Positions 32,277 to 42,694 of a stretch of DNA of 64,000 nucleotides are shown here, one piece after another. The stretch is from NCBI RefSeq assembly GCF_001902145.1, contig NZ_MRST01000027.1, positions 726,519 to 790,518 of the forward strand, written 5' to 3'. Within the stretch, counting starts at the first letter, position 1. Each line of letters starts with the position of its first letter. The notes below the pieces were generated by a model that worked only from the letters and a program-made list of their open reading frames with translations, was not told where the DNA came from and ran no database searches. The position numbers were made by a program, and so were the translations under genes. Source of the stretch: Pseudomonas fluorescens (lineage in GTDB: Bacteria > Pseudomonadota > Gammaproteobacteria > Pseudomonadales > Pseudomonadaceae).

Positions 32277-33293
32277 TTAGATCATTTCTTCGCCGCCCTT
32301 CCCGCCGAGAACGATTTCTCCGGCTTCGGCCATACGGCGGGCAATGGTGAGGATTTCCTTCTGCGCGGTTTCCACATCGCTGACGCGCACCGGGCCCTTG
32401 GCTTCCAGGTCGTCGCGAAGCAATTCGGACGCACGCTTGGACATGTTCTTGAAGATCTTTTCTTTGACGTTTTCGTCCGAGCCCTTGAGCGCCAGCACCA
32501 GCACGTCCGAGGACACTTCGCGCAGCAGCGCCTGGATGCCACGGTCGTCGACATCGGCCAGGTTGTTGAACACGAACATCAGGTCTTCGATCTGGCCGGA
32601 CAGGGTGTCGTCGATCTCGCGGATCGAGTCCATCAACTGGCCTTCGACCGAGCTGTCGAGGAAGTTCATGATGTCGGCCGCGCGCTTGATGCCACCCAGG
32701 GTGGTGCGCGAGGCATTGGAATTGCCGGAGAACTGCTTCTCCAGAATGGTGTTGAGTTCTTTGAGCGCCGCCGGTTGCACCGTGTTCAGCGATGACACAC
32801 GCAGGATGATGTCCAGGCGCACTTTATGGTCGAAGTGACCAAGCACTTCGCCGGCCTGGTCCGGGTCGAGGTAGGCCACCACGATCGCCTGGATCTGCGG
32901 GTGCTCGTAGCGGATCACGTCGGCCACTGCCCGCGGCTCCATCCACTTGAGGCTGTCCAGGCCGCTGGTGTTGCCACCCAGCAGGATGCGGTCGATCAGG
33001 CCGTTGGCCTTGTCTTCGCCCAGGGCCGAGGTGAGCATCTTGCGAATGTAGCTGTCGGAGCCGACGCCCAGGCTGGTCTGGTCGCCGACGATCTCGACGA
33101 ACTCGCTCATCACCTGCTCGACTTGCTCACGGTGCACATTGCGCATCTGCGCCATGGCCACGCCCACCCGCTGGACCTCTTTGGGGCCCATGTGGCGCAG
33201 CACTTGGGCAGCGTCGGTTTCACCCAGGGACAGCAGCAACACGGCGGCTTTGTCGACCCGGGAGAGCTTGGCCACAGCGGCTCGATCATTCAT
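32277..33293 (-). CDS. fliG: Flagellar motor switch protein FliG
   Basis: 338 residues with three ARMADILLO-like domains; the torque helix region near the C-terminus holds the charged residues RGIQALLREVSSDVLVLALK and KEKIFKNMSKRASELLRDDL. The start overlaps the fliF 3' end by eight bases. It contacts the stator and FliF. Confidence 0.95.
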   Translation of the reverse strand: MNDRAAVAKLSRVDKAAVLLLSLGETDAAQVLRHMGPKEVQRVGVAMAQMRNVHREQVEQVMSEFVEIVGDQTSLGVGSDSYIRKMLTSALGEDKANGLIDRILLGGNTSGLDSLKWMEPRAVADVIRYEHPQIQAIVVAYLDPDQAGEVLGHFDHKVRLDIILRVSSLNTVQPAALKELNTILEKQFSGNSNASRTTLGGIKRAADIMNFLDSSVEGQLMDSIREIDDTLSGQIEDLMFVFNNLADVDDRGIQALLREVSSDVLVLALKGSDENVKEKIFKNMSKRASELLRDDLEAKGPVRVSDVETAQKEILTIARRMAEAGEIVLGGKGGEEMI

Positions 33294-35061
33294 CTGCGTT
33301 AATCCACTCTTTCACGACCTGAGCCACACGGCCCGGGTCTTCTGCCACCAGACTCTTGATTGCGTTCAACTGAGCGTCATAGCCTTCGCTCGGGCTTGGC
33401 AACAGGATGCTTTGCGGGCCGCCGAGGCTGACGCGGTCGTTGGCCAGCTCGCCATCCAGGCCGCCCATGCCCCCCAACTCGACGTCGCCACCGGCCAGCG
33501 CCAGTTGTTTCTTGCCGCCACCGGTGATGTTGTTGAGCACCGGGCGCAATACGCCGAACACCAGCACCAGGATGAACAGCACCCCCAGCACTTGCTTGAC
33601 GATGTCCCAGAACCACGGCTGGGTATAGAACGCCGGGTCGGCGATGACTTCACCGCGCTCGGCGGAGAACGGCATGTTGATCACGCTGACGCTGTCGCCA
33701 CGGCTGGCGTCGAAGCCCACGGCGTCCTGCACCAGGCGGGTGAACCGTGCCAGTTCGTCAGCCGTCCACGGCGCACGGGTCACCGCGCCGTCCGCTGGGT
33801 TGACCTTGACCTGGTCATCGACCACCACCGACACCGACAGGCGATTGATCTTGCCCTGTTGCTGCTTGGTGTGGCTGATGGAACGGTCGAGTTCGAAGTT
33901 CTTGGTGGACTGGTTACGTTTGTCCGCAGGATACGGCGCAAGCATCGGCTGGCCGGTGGCCGGGTCCATGATCTGCTGGCCGTTGGCGTCCAGCAATGGT
34001 TGGCCAGGCTGGATCGCGCCAGCGGTAGCGGCGGCGCCACCGGTGGTCTGCGGTGCGGAGGCCGGCGCTGGTGGCTGGTTGCTCAGGGCGCCCGGCACAC
34101 CTTGCGGGCCATTGCTGGCGGTGCGTTGTTCGCTGGTGGACTGCTCGCTGCGCAGGGCCGGCTGGTCCGGGTTGAACTGTTCGGAGGTGGACTCGACGGC
34201 GCTGAAATCCACGTCGGCGGAGACTTCAGCCTTGTAGCGGTCGTTGCCCAGTACCGGTTGCAGGATGTTATGCACGCGCTGGGTGAGCATGCTTTCCATG
34301 CGGCGGCTGTAGTCGAACTGCTTGCCGGCCTGGGTCAGCGCGGAGTTTTCGGCCATGTCGGACAACAGGTTGCCCTTCTGGTCCACCACGGTGATTTGCG
34401 ACTTGCTCAATTCGGGAACACTGGTCGCCACCAGGTTGACGATCGCCAGTACCTGGCCAGGCTCCAGGGAGCGGCCGGCAAAGAGTTCGACCAATACCGA
34501 GGCGCTGGGCTTGCGCTCGTCACGCACGAACACCGAGCTTTTCGGAATCGCCAGGTGCACACGGGCGGCCTTGACGTTATTGAGGCTGGAAATGGTGCGC
34601 GCCAGTTCGCCTTCCAGACCCCGGCGATAGCGGGTGGCTTCCATGAACTGGCTGGTGCCCAGGCCCTGGTCTTTGTCGAGGATTTCAAAACCGATATTGC
34701 TGTCGGACGGCGCCACGCCAGCGGCGGCCAGTTTCATCCGTGCACGGGCCACGTCATCGGCCTTGACCAGCAAGGCGCCGGAGTTGGGCTCCACGGTGTA
34801 GGCGATGTCGGCGGCGGCGAGGGTTTCCATGATCTGCTTGGAATCCATGCCCGACAGGCTGCCGTACAAGGGGCGGTAATCGGGTTGCTGCGACCACAGC
34901 ACCACGGCAAAACCAATCGCCACGCTGGCTGCCAGGCCCACCATCAGGCCCACCTGACGCAGCATGGTCATTTGCGAGAGGTTTTCCAGGAACGACAGGC
35001 CAAACAACGGCGGTTTGCCGTCGGCCTTGGCGGGGAGGTTGTCGGAGACTGCTTCAGCCAT
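33286..35061 (-). CDS. fliF: Flagellar MS-ring protein FliF
   Basis: 591 residues: N-terminal membrane helix (about 38-58), ring-building motifs in the periplasmic region, a low-complexity loop rich in Gln/Ala/Pro (about 300-370), a C-terminal membrane helix (about 450-475) and a cytoplasmic FliG-binding tail. It starts the basal body. Preceded by fliE. Confidence 0.95.
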   Translation of the reverse strand: MAEAVSDNLPAKADGKPPLFGLSFLENLSQMTMLRQVGLMVGLAASVAIGFAVVLWSQQPDYRPLYGSLSGMDSKQIMETLAAADIAYTVEPNSGALLVKADDVARARMKLAAAGVAPSDSNIGFEILDKDQGLGTSQFMEATRYRRGLEGELARTISSLNNVKAARVHLAIPKSSVFVRDERKPSASVLVELFAGRSLEPGQVLAIVNLVATSVPELSKSQITVVDQKGNLLSDMAENSALTQAGKQFDYSRRMESMLTQRVHNILQPVLGNDRYKAEVSADVDFSAVESTSEQFNPDQPALRSEQSTSEQRTASNGPQGVPGALSNQPPAPASAPQTTGGAAATAGAIQPGQPLLDANGQQIMDPATGQPMLAPYPADKRNQSTKNFELDRSISHTKQQQGKINRLSVSVVVDDQVKVNPADGAVTRAPWTADELARFTRLVQDAVGFDASRGDSVSVINMPFSAERGEVIADPAFYTQPWFWDIVKQVLGVLFILVLVFGVLRPVLNNITGGGKKQLALAGGDVELGGMGGLDGELANDRVSLGGPQSILLPSPSEGYDAQLNAIKSLVAEDPGRVAQVVKEWINADE

Positions 35062-35077
35062 GACTTAAATCTCGTCC

Positions 35078-35407
35078 TTAAACCGGCATCTGCATGATGT
35101 CTTGATACGCCTGAACCAGCTTGTTACGCACTTGGGTCAAGGCTTGGAAGGACACACTGGCCTTTTGCGAGGCGACCATCACATCGGTAAGGTCCACGCC
35201 GCTTTTACCGATCTCGAAGGCCGTCGCCAACTGGCTGGACGCCTGCTGGGTATCGCTGACTTTATTGATTGCCTGGCCGAGCATGTCGGCAAAATTGCTT
35301 TGGCCCAATTCCGGCGCTGGCGCGACGGATTTCGGTTGAGCCATGGCATCCATTTGCATGGCGCGCATATCCAACATCAACCGATTGAACTCAATACCCT
35401 GGCTCAT
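35078..35407 (-). CDS. fliE: Flagellar hook-basal body protein FliE
   Basis: 109 residues; the C-terminal half VDLTDVMVASQKASVSFQAL and VRNKLVQAYQDIMQMPV is the FliE signature. It connects the MS ring to the rod. First gene of the fliEFGHIJ operon, with a clear sigma-54 promoter match about 60 bases upstream. Confidence 0.95.
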   Translation of the reverse strand: MSQGIEFNRLMLDMRAMQMDAMAQPKSVAPAPELGQSNFADMLGQAINKVSDTQQASSQLATAFEIGKSGVDLTDVMVASQKASVSFQALTQVRNKLVQAYQDIMQMPV

Positions 35408-35468
35408 GACCTTCTCTCTCCGACGACCCGCAATTTTTTGACACTACGCAGCGGTTACTAGGGGTGGT

Positions 35469-35484
35469 AGCAACAAGGGTGCCA
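35469..35484 (-). promoter_or_regulatory. Sigma-54 promoter match upstream of fliE
   Basis: Minus-strand TGGCACCCTTGTTGCT: TGGCAC -24 box and TTGCT -12 box with GG-N10-GC spacing, an almost ideal match, 62 bases before the fliE ATG. Confidence 0.88.
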
Positions 35485-35571
35485 GCTCTGGAGCAACTCG
35501 TAAGAAAAGGCGACAAAGCTTGTCGAACTTGTTACCGCACGTTTTTTGGCCCTTCTTACCGCACGGTTTTT

Positions 35572-35671
35572 TGTAGGAGCGAGCTTGCTCGCGAAAAACG
35601 TCAACGATAACGCGTGCTTACAGGATGCCCGCGGCGCCTATGGGTTCTTCGCGAGCAAGCTCGCTCCTACA
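35572..35671. repeat. REPIN (TGTAGGAGCGAGCTTGCTCG type) between fleR and fliE
   Basis: Inverted REP pair just after the fleR stop codon and upstream of the fliE promoter. Its loop is in the opposite orientation to those at 27039 and 29586 (AACGTCAACGATAACGCGTG). Confidence 0.88.
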
Positions 35672-35689
35672 CACGGCATTGGCGCGCGT

Positions 35690-37069
35690 TCATGTGGCGA
35701 AAAGATAGGCTTCCACGTCCATTCCGGCGTCGCGCATCTGCGCCAGCTTGTAGCGCAAGGTGCGCGGGCTGATGCCCAGGCGCTCGGCCGCTTCTTTGCG
35801 GCGGCCACGCTCGGCGCGCAGGGTGTCGATGATCATCTGGAATTCGCGGCGGCGCAGGTCATCGCCCAGGGCACCGGCTGATTCCGCCTCGGCGACCACT
35901 GGAGCCGGCGCCAGGCTCGGCAACGGTGCCGCCCCGCTGCCCATGGCCAGGCAGAAATCCTGGGGCTGGATCAAACCGCCCTGCTGCAAAATCAGCGCAC
36001 GCTGGATCGCGTTGTCCAACTCACGCACGTTGCCCGGCCATGGGTAACTGACCAGGCACGCCTGGGCCTCAGGCGATAAACGCGCCTGGGCATGCTTCAT
36101 TTTTTTGACGTGGTTGTTCAGCAGGCGCTCGGCCAAGGGAATGATATCCGCCGGGCGCTCACGCAATGGGCGCCAGGCCAGGGGGAACACCGAAAGGCGG
36201 TAGAACAAGTCTTCACGGAAGCGCCCCGCCGCCACTTCGCCCGCCAGGTCGCGGTTGGTGGTGGCGACCACGCGGATATCCAGCTGGATCGGCTTGCGTG
36301 CGCCCACGCGCTCCACTTCACGCTCCTGCAATACCCGCAGCAACTTGGCTTGCAGGCCCAGGGGCATTTCCGAGATTTCGTCGAGCAGGATGGTGCCGCC
36401 GTCGGCCTGTTCGAACTTGCCGGCCTGGGCCGCGATGGCGCCGGTGAACGAGCCCTTTTCATGGCCGAACAAAGTGGCTTCAAGCATGTTGTCAGGGATC
36501 GCCGCGCAGTTGATCGCAATGAACGGTTGCTTGGCACGGCCCGATTGCTGGTGGATATACCGCGCCAGCACTTCTTTACCGGTGCCGGACTCGCCGGAAA
36601 TCAGCACAGTGGAATCACTGCGCGCCACCCGCGCCGCCAGCTCCAGCAACTGCGCGCTGGCCGGCTCAAAGGCAATCGGGCCATCGCCATCGACTGCGGG
36701 CATCACGCCCAGGGCATGCCGGGCGACCAGTTCGATCAACGCCTTGGGTTCGAACGGCTTGACCAGGTAATCCGCCGCGCCCTGACGCATGGCATCCACC
36801 GCCCGCTCCACCGCGCCATGGGCGGTCATCAGCAGCACCGGCAGTTGCGGCTGGCGCACCCGCAGCAGGCCGAGCAACTGGTGGCCGTCCATGCCGGGCA
36901 TGTTGACGTCGCTGACCACCAGGCTGAAGGTCTCCTGTTCGACCGCCTCCAAGGCTTCTTCGGCAGAGCCGACCGCACGATAGTCATGGCCCGCCAACAG
37001 CAGCGTGTCAGCCAATGCTTCACGCAGGGCGCGATCGTCTTCCACCAATAAAACCTTGATAGCCATCAT
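35690..37069 (-). CDS. fleR: Flagellar two-component sigma-54 activator FleR
   Basis: 459 residues from the ATG at 37069 (a second ATG follows). Receiver domain with Asp54 (VVSDVNMPGMDG); AAA+ domain with Walker A GESGTGKE (159-166), sigma-54 loop GSFTGA (206-211) and GGTILLDEISEMP; Fis-type HTH at the C-terminus (RRKEAAERLGISPRTLRYKL). It activates class III genes with FleS. The usual GAFTGA loop has Ser in position two. Five bases after fleS. Confidence 0.95.
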   Translation of the reverse strand: MMAIKVLLVEDDRALREALADTLLLAGHDYRAVGSAEEALEAVEQETFSLVVSDVNMPGMDGHQLLGLLRVRQPQLPVLLMTAHGAVERAVDAMRQGAADYLVKPFEPKALIELVARHALGVMPAVDGDGPIAFEPASAQLLELAARVARSDSTVLISGESGTGKEVLARYIHQQSGRAKQPFIAINCAAIPDNMLEATLFGHEKGSFTGAIAAQAGKFEQADGGTILLDEISEMPLGLQAKLLRVLQEREVERVGARKPIQLDIRVVATTNRDLAGEVAAGRFREDLFYRLSVFPLAWRPLRERPADIIPLAERLLNNHVKKMKHAQARLSPEAQACLVSYPWPGNVRELDNAIQRALILQQGGLIQPQDFCLAMGSGAAPLPSLAPAPVVAEAESAGALGDDLRRREFQMIIDTLRAERGRRKEAAERLGISPRTLRYKLAQMRDAGMDVEAYLFAT

Positions 37070-37073
37070 CTTC

Positions 37074-38285
37074 TTACTCCGCGCTTGCCGCGCTGGAAAA
37101 CAGCGGCAAGGTCATCAATGCACAGGTGCCACGCCCCAGGCGGGAACGCAGCTGCAATTGTCCCTGATGGGCACGGGCCACTGCCTTGACCACGGTCAGG
37201 CCCAGGCCAGTGCCGTTGGTCTTGGTGGTAAAAAACGGCTCGCCCAGGCGCTGCAGTACCTGCGGGGCAATACCGCTGCCGCTGTCGCTGACGCACAGGC
37301 GCAGGGTTTGCCCGCGGGTGTACAGGTGCACTTTCAGGCGCGCCCCGGGGCCACTGGCCTGGGTGGCGTTTTCGATCAGGTTGAGCAGCGCGCCCACCAG
37401 GGTGTCGCGGTTGCACAGCAATTCGCCCTGGTGGCTGTCGCACTGCCAGCGCAGGTTGGCCTCCTGCACATGGGTCGCCGCTGCCGCTTGCAGCGACTGC
37501 ATCAAGCCGGCAGGGGTAATGCGATCGGTCAGCGGCAGTTCGCCGCGGGCAAACACCAGCATGTCGCGCACTTGGTGTTCCAACTCATGCAGGCGTTCCT
37601 TGAGGCGCCCGGCAAAGCGTTGGTGGGTGGCCGCCGGTAATTGCTCGTCAGTCAAATGGCTGGCGTAGATCAATGCCGCCGACAACGGCGTACGAATCTG
37701 ATGCGCCAAGGAAGCGACCATCCGGCCCAGCGAGGACAGCCGCTCATGGCGAGCCAGCTGATCTTGCAGGTGCCGGGTTTCTGTCAGGTCATTGAGGAGC
37801 ACAAGCTGGCCCGGCTCGGCGTCCAGGGAACGGGTCGCAATGGACAGCCGGCGCCCGTCCTTGAGGGAGACTTCGTGGCCGTCGTCTTCACGGGGGGCAA
37901 AACAGCGGGTGATGACTTCACGCCACAGCTCGCCTTCCAGCGGCAGGCCGAGCAGGTCGCAGGCTGCCGGGTTGGCTTCGCGCACGCGGCCCTGGTCGTC
38001 GATGACGATCACGCCACCGGGCAACAGGTCCAGCAGGTTTTGCAGGCGGTTGGCCAGGCGTTCTTTCTCGGCCAGCTCTTGCATGCGCTGGGCGCTGACC
38101 ACCGCCAGTTCGCCTTTAAGCTCCGAAACCCGGGCCTCAAGCAGACTGTAGGAGTCGGTCAGCTGGCTCGACATCTGGTTGAACTGCGAGAACGCGTGCT
38201 CCAGGCCCTGGCGGGTCGGCGGCTCTACAGGCGAAACCAGCCCCTGGATGGCAGGGGCCGAAGATAGTTGGGCGGCGTGGGGCAT
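37074..38285 (-). CDS. fleS: Flagellar sensor histidine kinase FleS
   Basis: 403 residues with no membrane helix, hence a cytoplasmic kinase. Coiled-coil about 27-80, PAS domain about 85-165 (LLDLLPGGVIVIDDQGRV), HisKA with His195 in SLAHQIRTPLSAA and an ATPase domain with NLIENATQAS, DSGSGI and GTGLGLTVV. Partner of FleR; a sigma-54 promoter match lies upstream, as expected for a FleQ-dependent class II gene. Confidence 0.95.
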   Translation of the reverse strand: MPHAAQLSSAPAIQGLVSPVEPPTRQGLEHAFSQFNQMSSQLTDSYSLLEARVSELKGELAVVSAQRMQELAEKERLANRLQNLLDLLPGGVIVIDDQGRVREANPAACDLLGLPLEGELWREVITRCFAPREDDGHEVSLKDGRRLSIATRSLDAEPGQLVLLNDLTETRHLQDQLARHERLSSLGRMVASLAHQIRTPLSAALIYASHLTDEQLPAATHQRFAGRLKERLHELEHQVRDMLVFARGELPLTDRITPAGLMQSLQAAAATHVQEANLRWQCDSHQGELLCNRDTLVGALLNLIENATQASGPGARLKVHLYTRGQTLRLCVSDSGSGIAPQVLQRLGEPFFTTKTNGTGLGLTVVKAVARAHQGQLQLRSRLGRGTCALMTLPLFSSAASAE

Positions 38286-38338
38286 GATGCTCTCTCGCTT
38301 GGCTGACCGTCAGTTAAACGGAACGTTGCGAGGGTTGT

Positions 38339-38354
38339 AGCAATACCCGTGCCG
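38339..38354 (-). promoter_or_regulatory. Sigma-54 promoter match upstream of fleS
   Basis: Minus-strand CGGCACGGGTATTGCT: GGCACG -24 element, GG-N10-GC spacing and TTGCT -12 element, 54 bases before the fleS ATG. Confidence 0.85.
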
Positions 38355-38395
38355 AAAAAAATCTACCTATAAATCAAGTAGTTGAAAAACAGGCG

Positions 38396-39868
<1,473 letters not shown>

Positions 39869-39917
39869 GCAATAGCAACTTCCCTAGTAAAACTTCCTGC
39901 CCCGGAATGAGGGCAAT

Positions 39918-39955
39918 CTAGACGTCTGTAAGATTTGTTACCTACTAGACGTCTG
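39918..39955. promoter_or_regulatory. Two palindromic CTAGACGTCTG sites upstream of fleQ
   Basis: CTAGACGTCTG occurs at 39918-39928 and again at 39945-39955, 27 bases apart; each contains the palindrome AGACGTCT. The pair lies 50-87 bases upstream of the fleQ start, where a repressor or activator of fleQ would act. The binding protein is not known to me. Confidence 0.55.
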
Positions 39956-39997
39956 AAATCTGAAAACAGCACTAGTTAAGTCAAAAATGCTGGCACA

Positions 39998-40011
39998 GTC
40001 AAATATATGAC
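39998..40011. promoter_or_regulatory. FleQ-box-like palindrome upstream of fleQ
   Basis: GTCAAATATATGAC, with the GTCA-N6-TGAC architecture and AT-rich centre of the FleQ box (published form GTCAATAAATTGAC, from memory). It lies 130 bases upstream of fleQ and between fliT and fleQ, so it could serve autoregulation. Confidence 0.5.
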
Positions 40012-40037
40012 GCGCCGTGCGGATTAACTGCGCCCGT

Positions 40038-40334
40038 TCAACCGAACAGATGGTAAACCTTTGACGCATTTTTCGCTTGGTTGATCTGCGACATCTCTTC
40101 GAAAATGGCCTGGCGCTCGCCGGTCGTCACCTCAAGCAACTGCCGATACACCACCAACAAACTTTCAAGCTTCTCGCGCAGTGCGTCCTCATCTACCGGC
40201 GCCTCGCTGAGTACCTCATCAATCACCGCGCGGCACCCCAGGTCCAACTCGCCCACGGCTTCCCAGTTGCGCTCGGCCAGCGCGCCGATCAGGGCTTCGC
40301 GGGTTTCGTCGATGCGTTGCAGTGCGTGGCTCAT
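40038..40334 (-). CDS. fliT: Flagellar chaperone FliT-like protein
   Basis: 98 residues from the ATG at 40334 (MSHALQRIDETREALIGALAE). All-helical, length and position (after fliS, before fleQ) match Pseudomonas FliT, the chaperone for the cap protein FliD. Sequence similarity among FliT proteins is low, so the call relies partly on position. 25 bases after fliS. Confidence 0.82.
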   Translation of the reverse strand: MSHALQRIDETREALIGALAERNWEAVGELDLGCRAVIDEVLSEAPVDEDALREKLESLLVVYRQLLEVTTGERQAIFEEMSQINQAKNASKVYHLFG

Positions 40335-40359
40335 GATGTGTCCCTCAAGGCAATCGGCC

Positions 40360-40749
40360 TTATTGTGGAGCGATGGCATCCCAGCCGGTCTTGACGGTGA
40401 TCAGCAGGCGGGCGACTTCGTCGATCATCTCGACATCATTGACTTGGTTGGCCTCGACCAGGCGATTGCCCATGTAGTTGTACAGGGCATCCAGACGCTG
40501 GATCGCGGCCGGATCTTCGGCTTTCTCCGGCTCCAGGCCATCGCGCAGGCCCGAAATAATTTCAATCGCCTTGCCCAGCATCAGGCCTTTTTGCGCGATG
40601 TCCCCGCGACTCAACGCGCCCTTGGCCTGCGCCATGCGATCCAGGCCACCTTCCATCAGCATCTGCACCAGGCGGTGCGGGCTGGCTTCGGAGACCTGAG
40701 CGTGGGCGTTGACCTTCTGGTACTGACGAAGGGCTCTCATTGGGTTCAT
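40360..40749 (-). CDS. fliS: Flagellin export chaperone FliS
   Basis: 129 residues from the ATG at 40749 (MNPMRALRQYQKVN). Helical-bundle signature SEASPHRLVQMLMEGGLDRM and LDALYNYMGNRLVEAN. It binds the C-terminus of flagellin before export. A 130-base gap to fliD contains a GC-rich hairpin and a FliA-type promoter match. Confidence 0.95.
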   Translation of the reverse strand: MNPMRALRQYQKVNAHAQVSEASPHRLVQMLMEGGLDRMAQAKGALSRGDIAQKGLMLGKAIEIISGLRDGLEPEKAEDPAAIQRLDALYNYMGNRLVEANQVNDVEMIDEVARLLITVKTGWDAIAPQ

Positions 40750-40798
40750 GTTGCTACCTCGTAACTGGGCGACAATCGAATAGGTTTGCTTAACCAGT

Positions 40799-40825
40799 TT
40801 TTCGACCGTGACGACCAAAACTTTA
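40799..40825 (-). promoter_or_regulatory. FliA (sigma-28) promoter candidate upstream of fliS
   Basis: Minus strand TAAAGTTT-N11-GTCGAAAA: the -35 is identical to the enterobacterial consensus and the -10 matches six of eight bases of GCCGATAA. It lies 50 bases before fliS. Confidence 0.5.
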
Positions 40826-40841
40826 ATCCAGCACCCTGCGC

Positions 40842-40866
40842 CAGGGCCCTCTAAATGGGGGCCCTG
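40842..40866. terminator. GC-rich hairpin between fliD and fliS
   Basis: CAGGGCCC and GGGCCCTG pair across an eight- or nine-base loop, just after the fliD stop on the minus strand. No T-run follows, so it may attenuate transcription or stabilise the fliD message rather than end it. Confidence 0.45.
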
Positions 40867-40879
40867 CACACACCGTTTA

Positions 40880-42247
40880 TCAGTTCGACTTAGGATTGTT
40901 CAACGAATTGAGGGTGGTCAGGATGCTGGAGCTGCTGGCGTTGATCTGCGCGATCATGGTGTCCATCGCCGTGTACTTGGCGGTCAGGGACTTCTGCAAG
41001 GCATCCATGCGTCGCGTCAGGTCGTCGGTCTCTTTGGTCAAGTCGGTCAACTTGTTGTTGAGATCGGTAGCCCGGGTCGCCAGGGTGCCAGTGGTGCCCA
41101 CGTAGCTCTTGGTCGCCTTGTTCATGCGCGTGATCAAGCCAGTGTCGCCAGTGAACAGCTTGGCGATATCGCCAGCGCCCTTGACCACGGCCTTGTCCCA
41201 GGTCTTGTCGTCCAGGCTCAGCAGGCCGGTTTTCTGGTCAGTGGTAATGCCCATCTGCGCCAGGCTGGTCATGGTGCCCGCGCCGGAGCCGTTGACCAAC
41301 TCGGAACGCAGGCTGTTCACCAATTGACGCATCGACGCATCACCGGTCAACGCACCTGCGGTGGTGGTGGAGGCATCACCGGTGGCGGTGACTTTGGTTT
41401 GGGTATTGATCGCCGTCATCAGCGTGTTGTACGCACTGACGAAGGACTGCACCGAGGTTTTCAAGGTGTCGGTGTTGCTGGCCACGGTAATGGTGGTCGG
41501 TTTGGTGATGTCTACCGTGTCCAGCAAGTCCAGGGTCACGCCGCTGATCGCCGAGGTGATCTTGTTGCTGGTCGATGACATTTCAATGCCGTCGATGGAG
41601 TACTTGGCGTTGGTCGGCGGCGTGCCTTTGTCATACCCGACTGCCAACTGCGAATCACCACTAAGGGTGATGTCGGTGCCTTCGCCCATATTGGTCGAGG
41701 TCAGCACCAGGCGTGCGCCGTTAGAGTCACTCAGGACGTTGGCACTGATCCCTTGGGACGAGAGCTGGGTATTGATCGACTCGCGCACCTGTTGCAAGGT
41801 CGCGCCGCCGGGGATCACCACGTCGTAGCTTTTGCCTGACTGGTTGATGGTCAGCGTCTGGTCTTCGTCCGTGCTGTTGGCCTTGCCCGATGCGCCGTCC
41901 GCGTTCACCGCTGTGGTGACTTTCGAGGCGGTCGCAAGGTTTGCGATCTTCAACAGGTATTTGCCACTGGAGGCGCCGTCACCCAGGGTGACTTTGACGT
42001 TTTTCTCTTCCGAAGAAGTCGCCGCCAGCCCGTTGAAGGCCGAGGCATTGTTCAACTTGGTGATCGCCGCCTGGTAGGCTTCCAACGCCGTCTTGACCGA
42101 GCCCACGGCAGACAACTGCACGGTGGCTTTCTTCTGCTCGTTGGTGATCTGAGCCTGCTTGGGCGCCTGCTCGGCCCCGACCAGCGCCTTGACGATTGCT
42201 TGGGTGTCGTAGCCCGAACCTGGGCCGGAAATCGTTGAACTAGCCAT
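40880..42247 (-). CDS. fliD: Flagellar filament cap protein FliD
   Basis: 455 residues. N-terminal FliD domain (GPGSGYDTQAIVKALVGAEQ), the central variable domains, and a C-terminal coiled-coil (TDLNNKLTDLTKETDDLTRR, ending AQINASSSSILTTLNSL). It forms the cap on which flagellin polymerises and in P. aeruginosa mediates mucin adhesion. Follows flaG; the gap contains a perfect 12-base palindrome. Confidence 0.95.
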   Translation of the reverse strand: MASSTISGPGSGYDTQAIVKALVGAEQAPKQAQITNEQKKATVQLSAVGSVKTALEAYQAAITKLNNASAFNGLAATSSEEKNVKVTLGDGASSGKYLLKIANLATASKVTTAVNADGASGKANSTDEDQTLTINQSGKSYDVVIPGGATLQQVRESINTQLSSQGISANVLSDSNGARLVLTSTNMGEGTDITLSGDSQLAVGYDKGTPPTNAKYSIDGIEMSSTSNKITSAISGVTLDLLDTVDITKPTTITVASNTDTLKTSVQSFVSAYNTLMTAINTQTKVTATGDASTTTAGALTGDASMRQLVNSLRSELVNGSGAGTMTSLAQMGITTDQKTGLLSLDDKTWDKAVVKGAGDIAKLFTGDTGLITRMNKATKSYVGTTGTLATRATDLNNKLTDLTKETDDLTRRMDALQKSLTAKYTAMDTMIAQINASSSSILTTLNSLNNPKSN

Positions 42248-42329
42248 TTGCCATTCTCCTTGTCCTGCGGCGGCCGTTTTTTGGCGCTTATACGCCTAGA
42301 CCGCAATCAGAAACATGTTTCGTGCCAAC

Positions 42330-42677
42330 TCAAGCCTTGCTATCAAACAACAGGCTGCCGGCATCGCTCAGGTTCTGCGCCAATTTGAGCGCGGTCTCCG
42401 ATGGAATCTGTCGAATCACTTCACCACTGTCAGTGGCGATCACCTTGACCACTACCTTGCCGGTGGAGTCATCGATGGAAAAATCCAGGTTGCGCTGTGA
42501 AGCCTGCACAAACTCACGCATATCGGTAACAGCCTTTTCCAGCGCCGCGCGCTGAGGCTCTTCACTTTTGATCGGCTCATTGCTGGCCGCAGGCTTGGCC
42601 TGGGTCACCACTGCGCCAAGGTTGGCCGGGGCCGTAGCTGCGGGGTAAGACGAGGTCAGCTTGATGCTCATGTCCAT
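42330..42677 (-). CDS. flaG: FlaG family flagellar protein
   Basis: 115 residues; the C-terminal half DFSIDDSTGKVVVKVIATDS and GEVIRQIPSETALKLAQNL is the FlaG domain. Preceded by GGAGG seven bases before the ATG. Its role is filament-length or glycosylation-related and poorly defined. Between fliC (with a terminator in between) and fliD. Confidence 0.92.
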   Translation of the reverse strand: MDMSIKLTSSYPAATAPANLGAVVTQAKPAASNEPIKSEEPQRAALEKAVTDMREFVQASQRNLDFSIDDSTGKVVVKVIATDSGEVIRQIPSETALKLAQNLSDAGSLLFDSKA

Positions 42678-42694
42678 GTCACCACCTCCAAACT

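Noticed and set aside
42312..42327. TGGCACG half-site upstream of fliD as a sigma-54 promoter
   Set aside because: The base pair expected ten bases after GG is GT, not GC, and no TTGC element is at the right distance.
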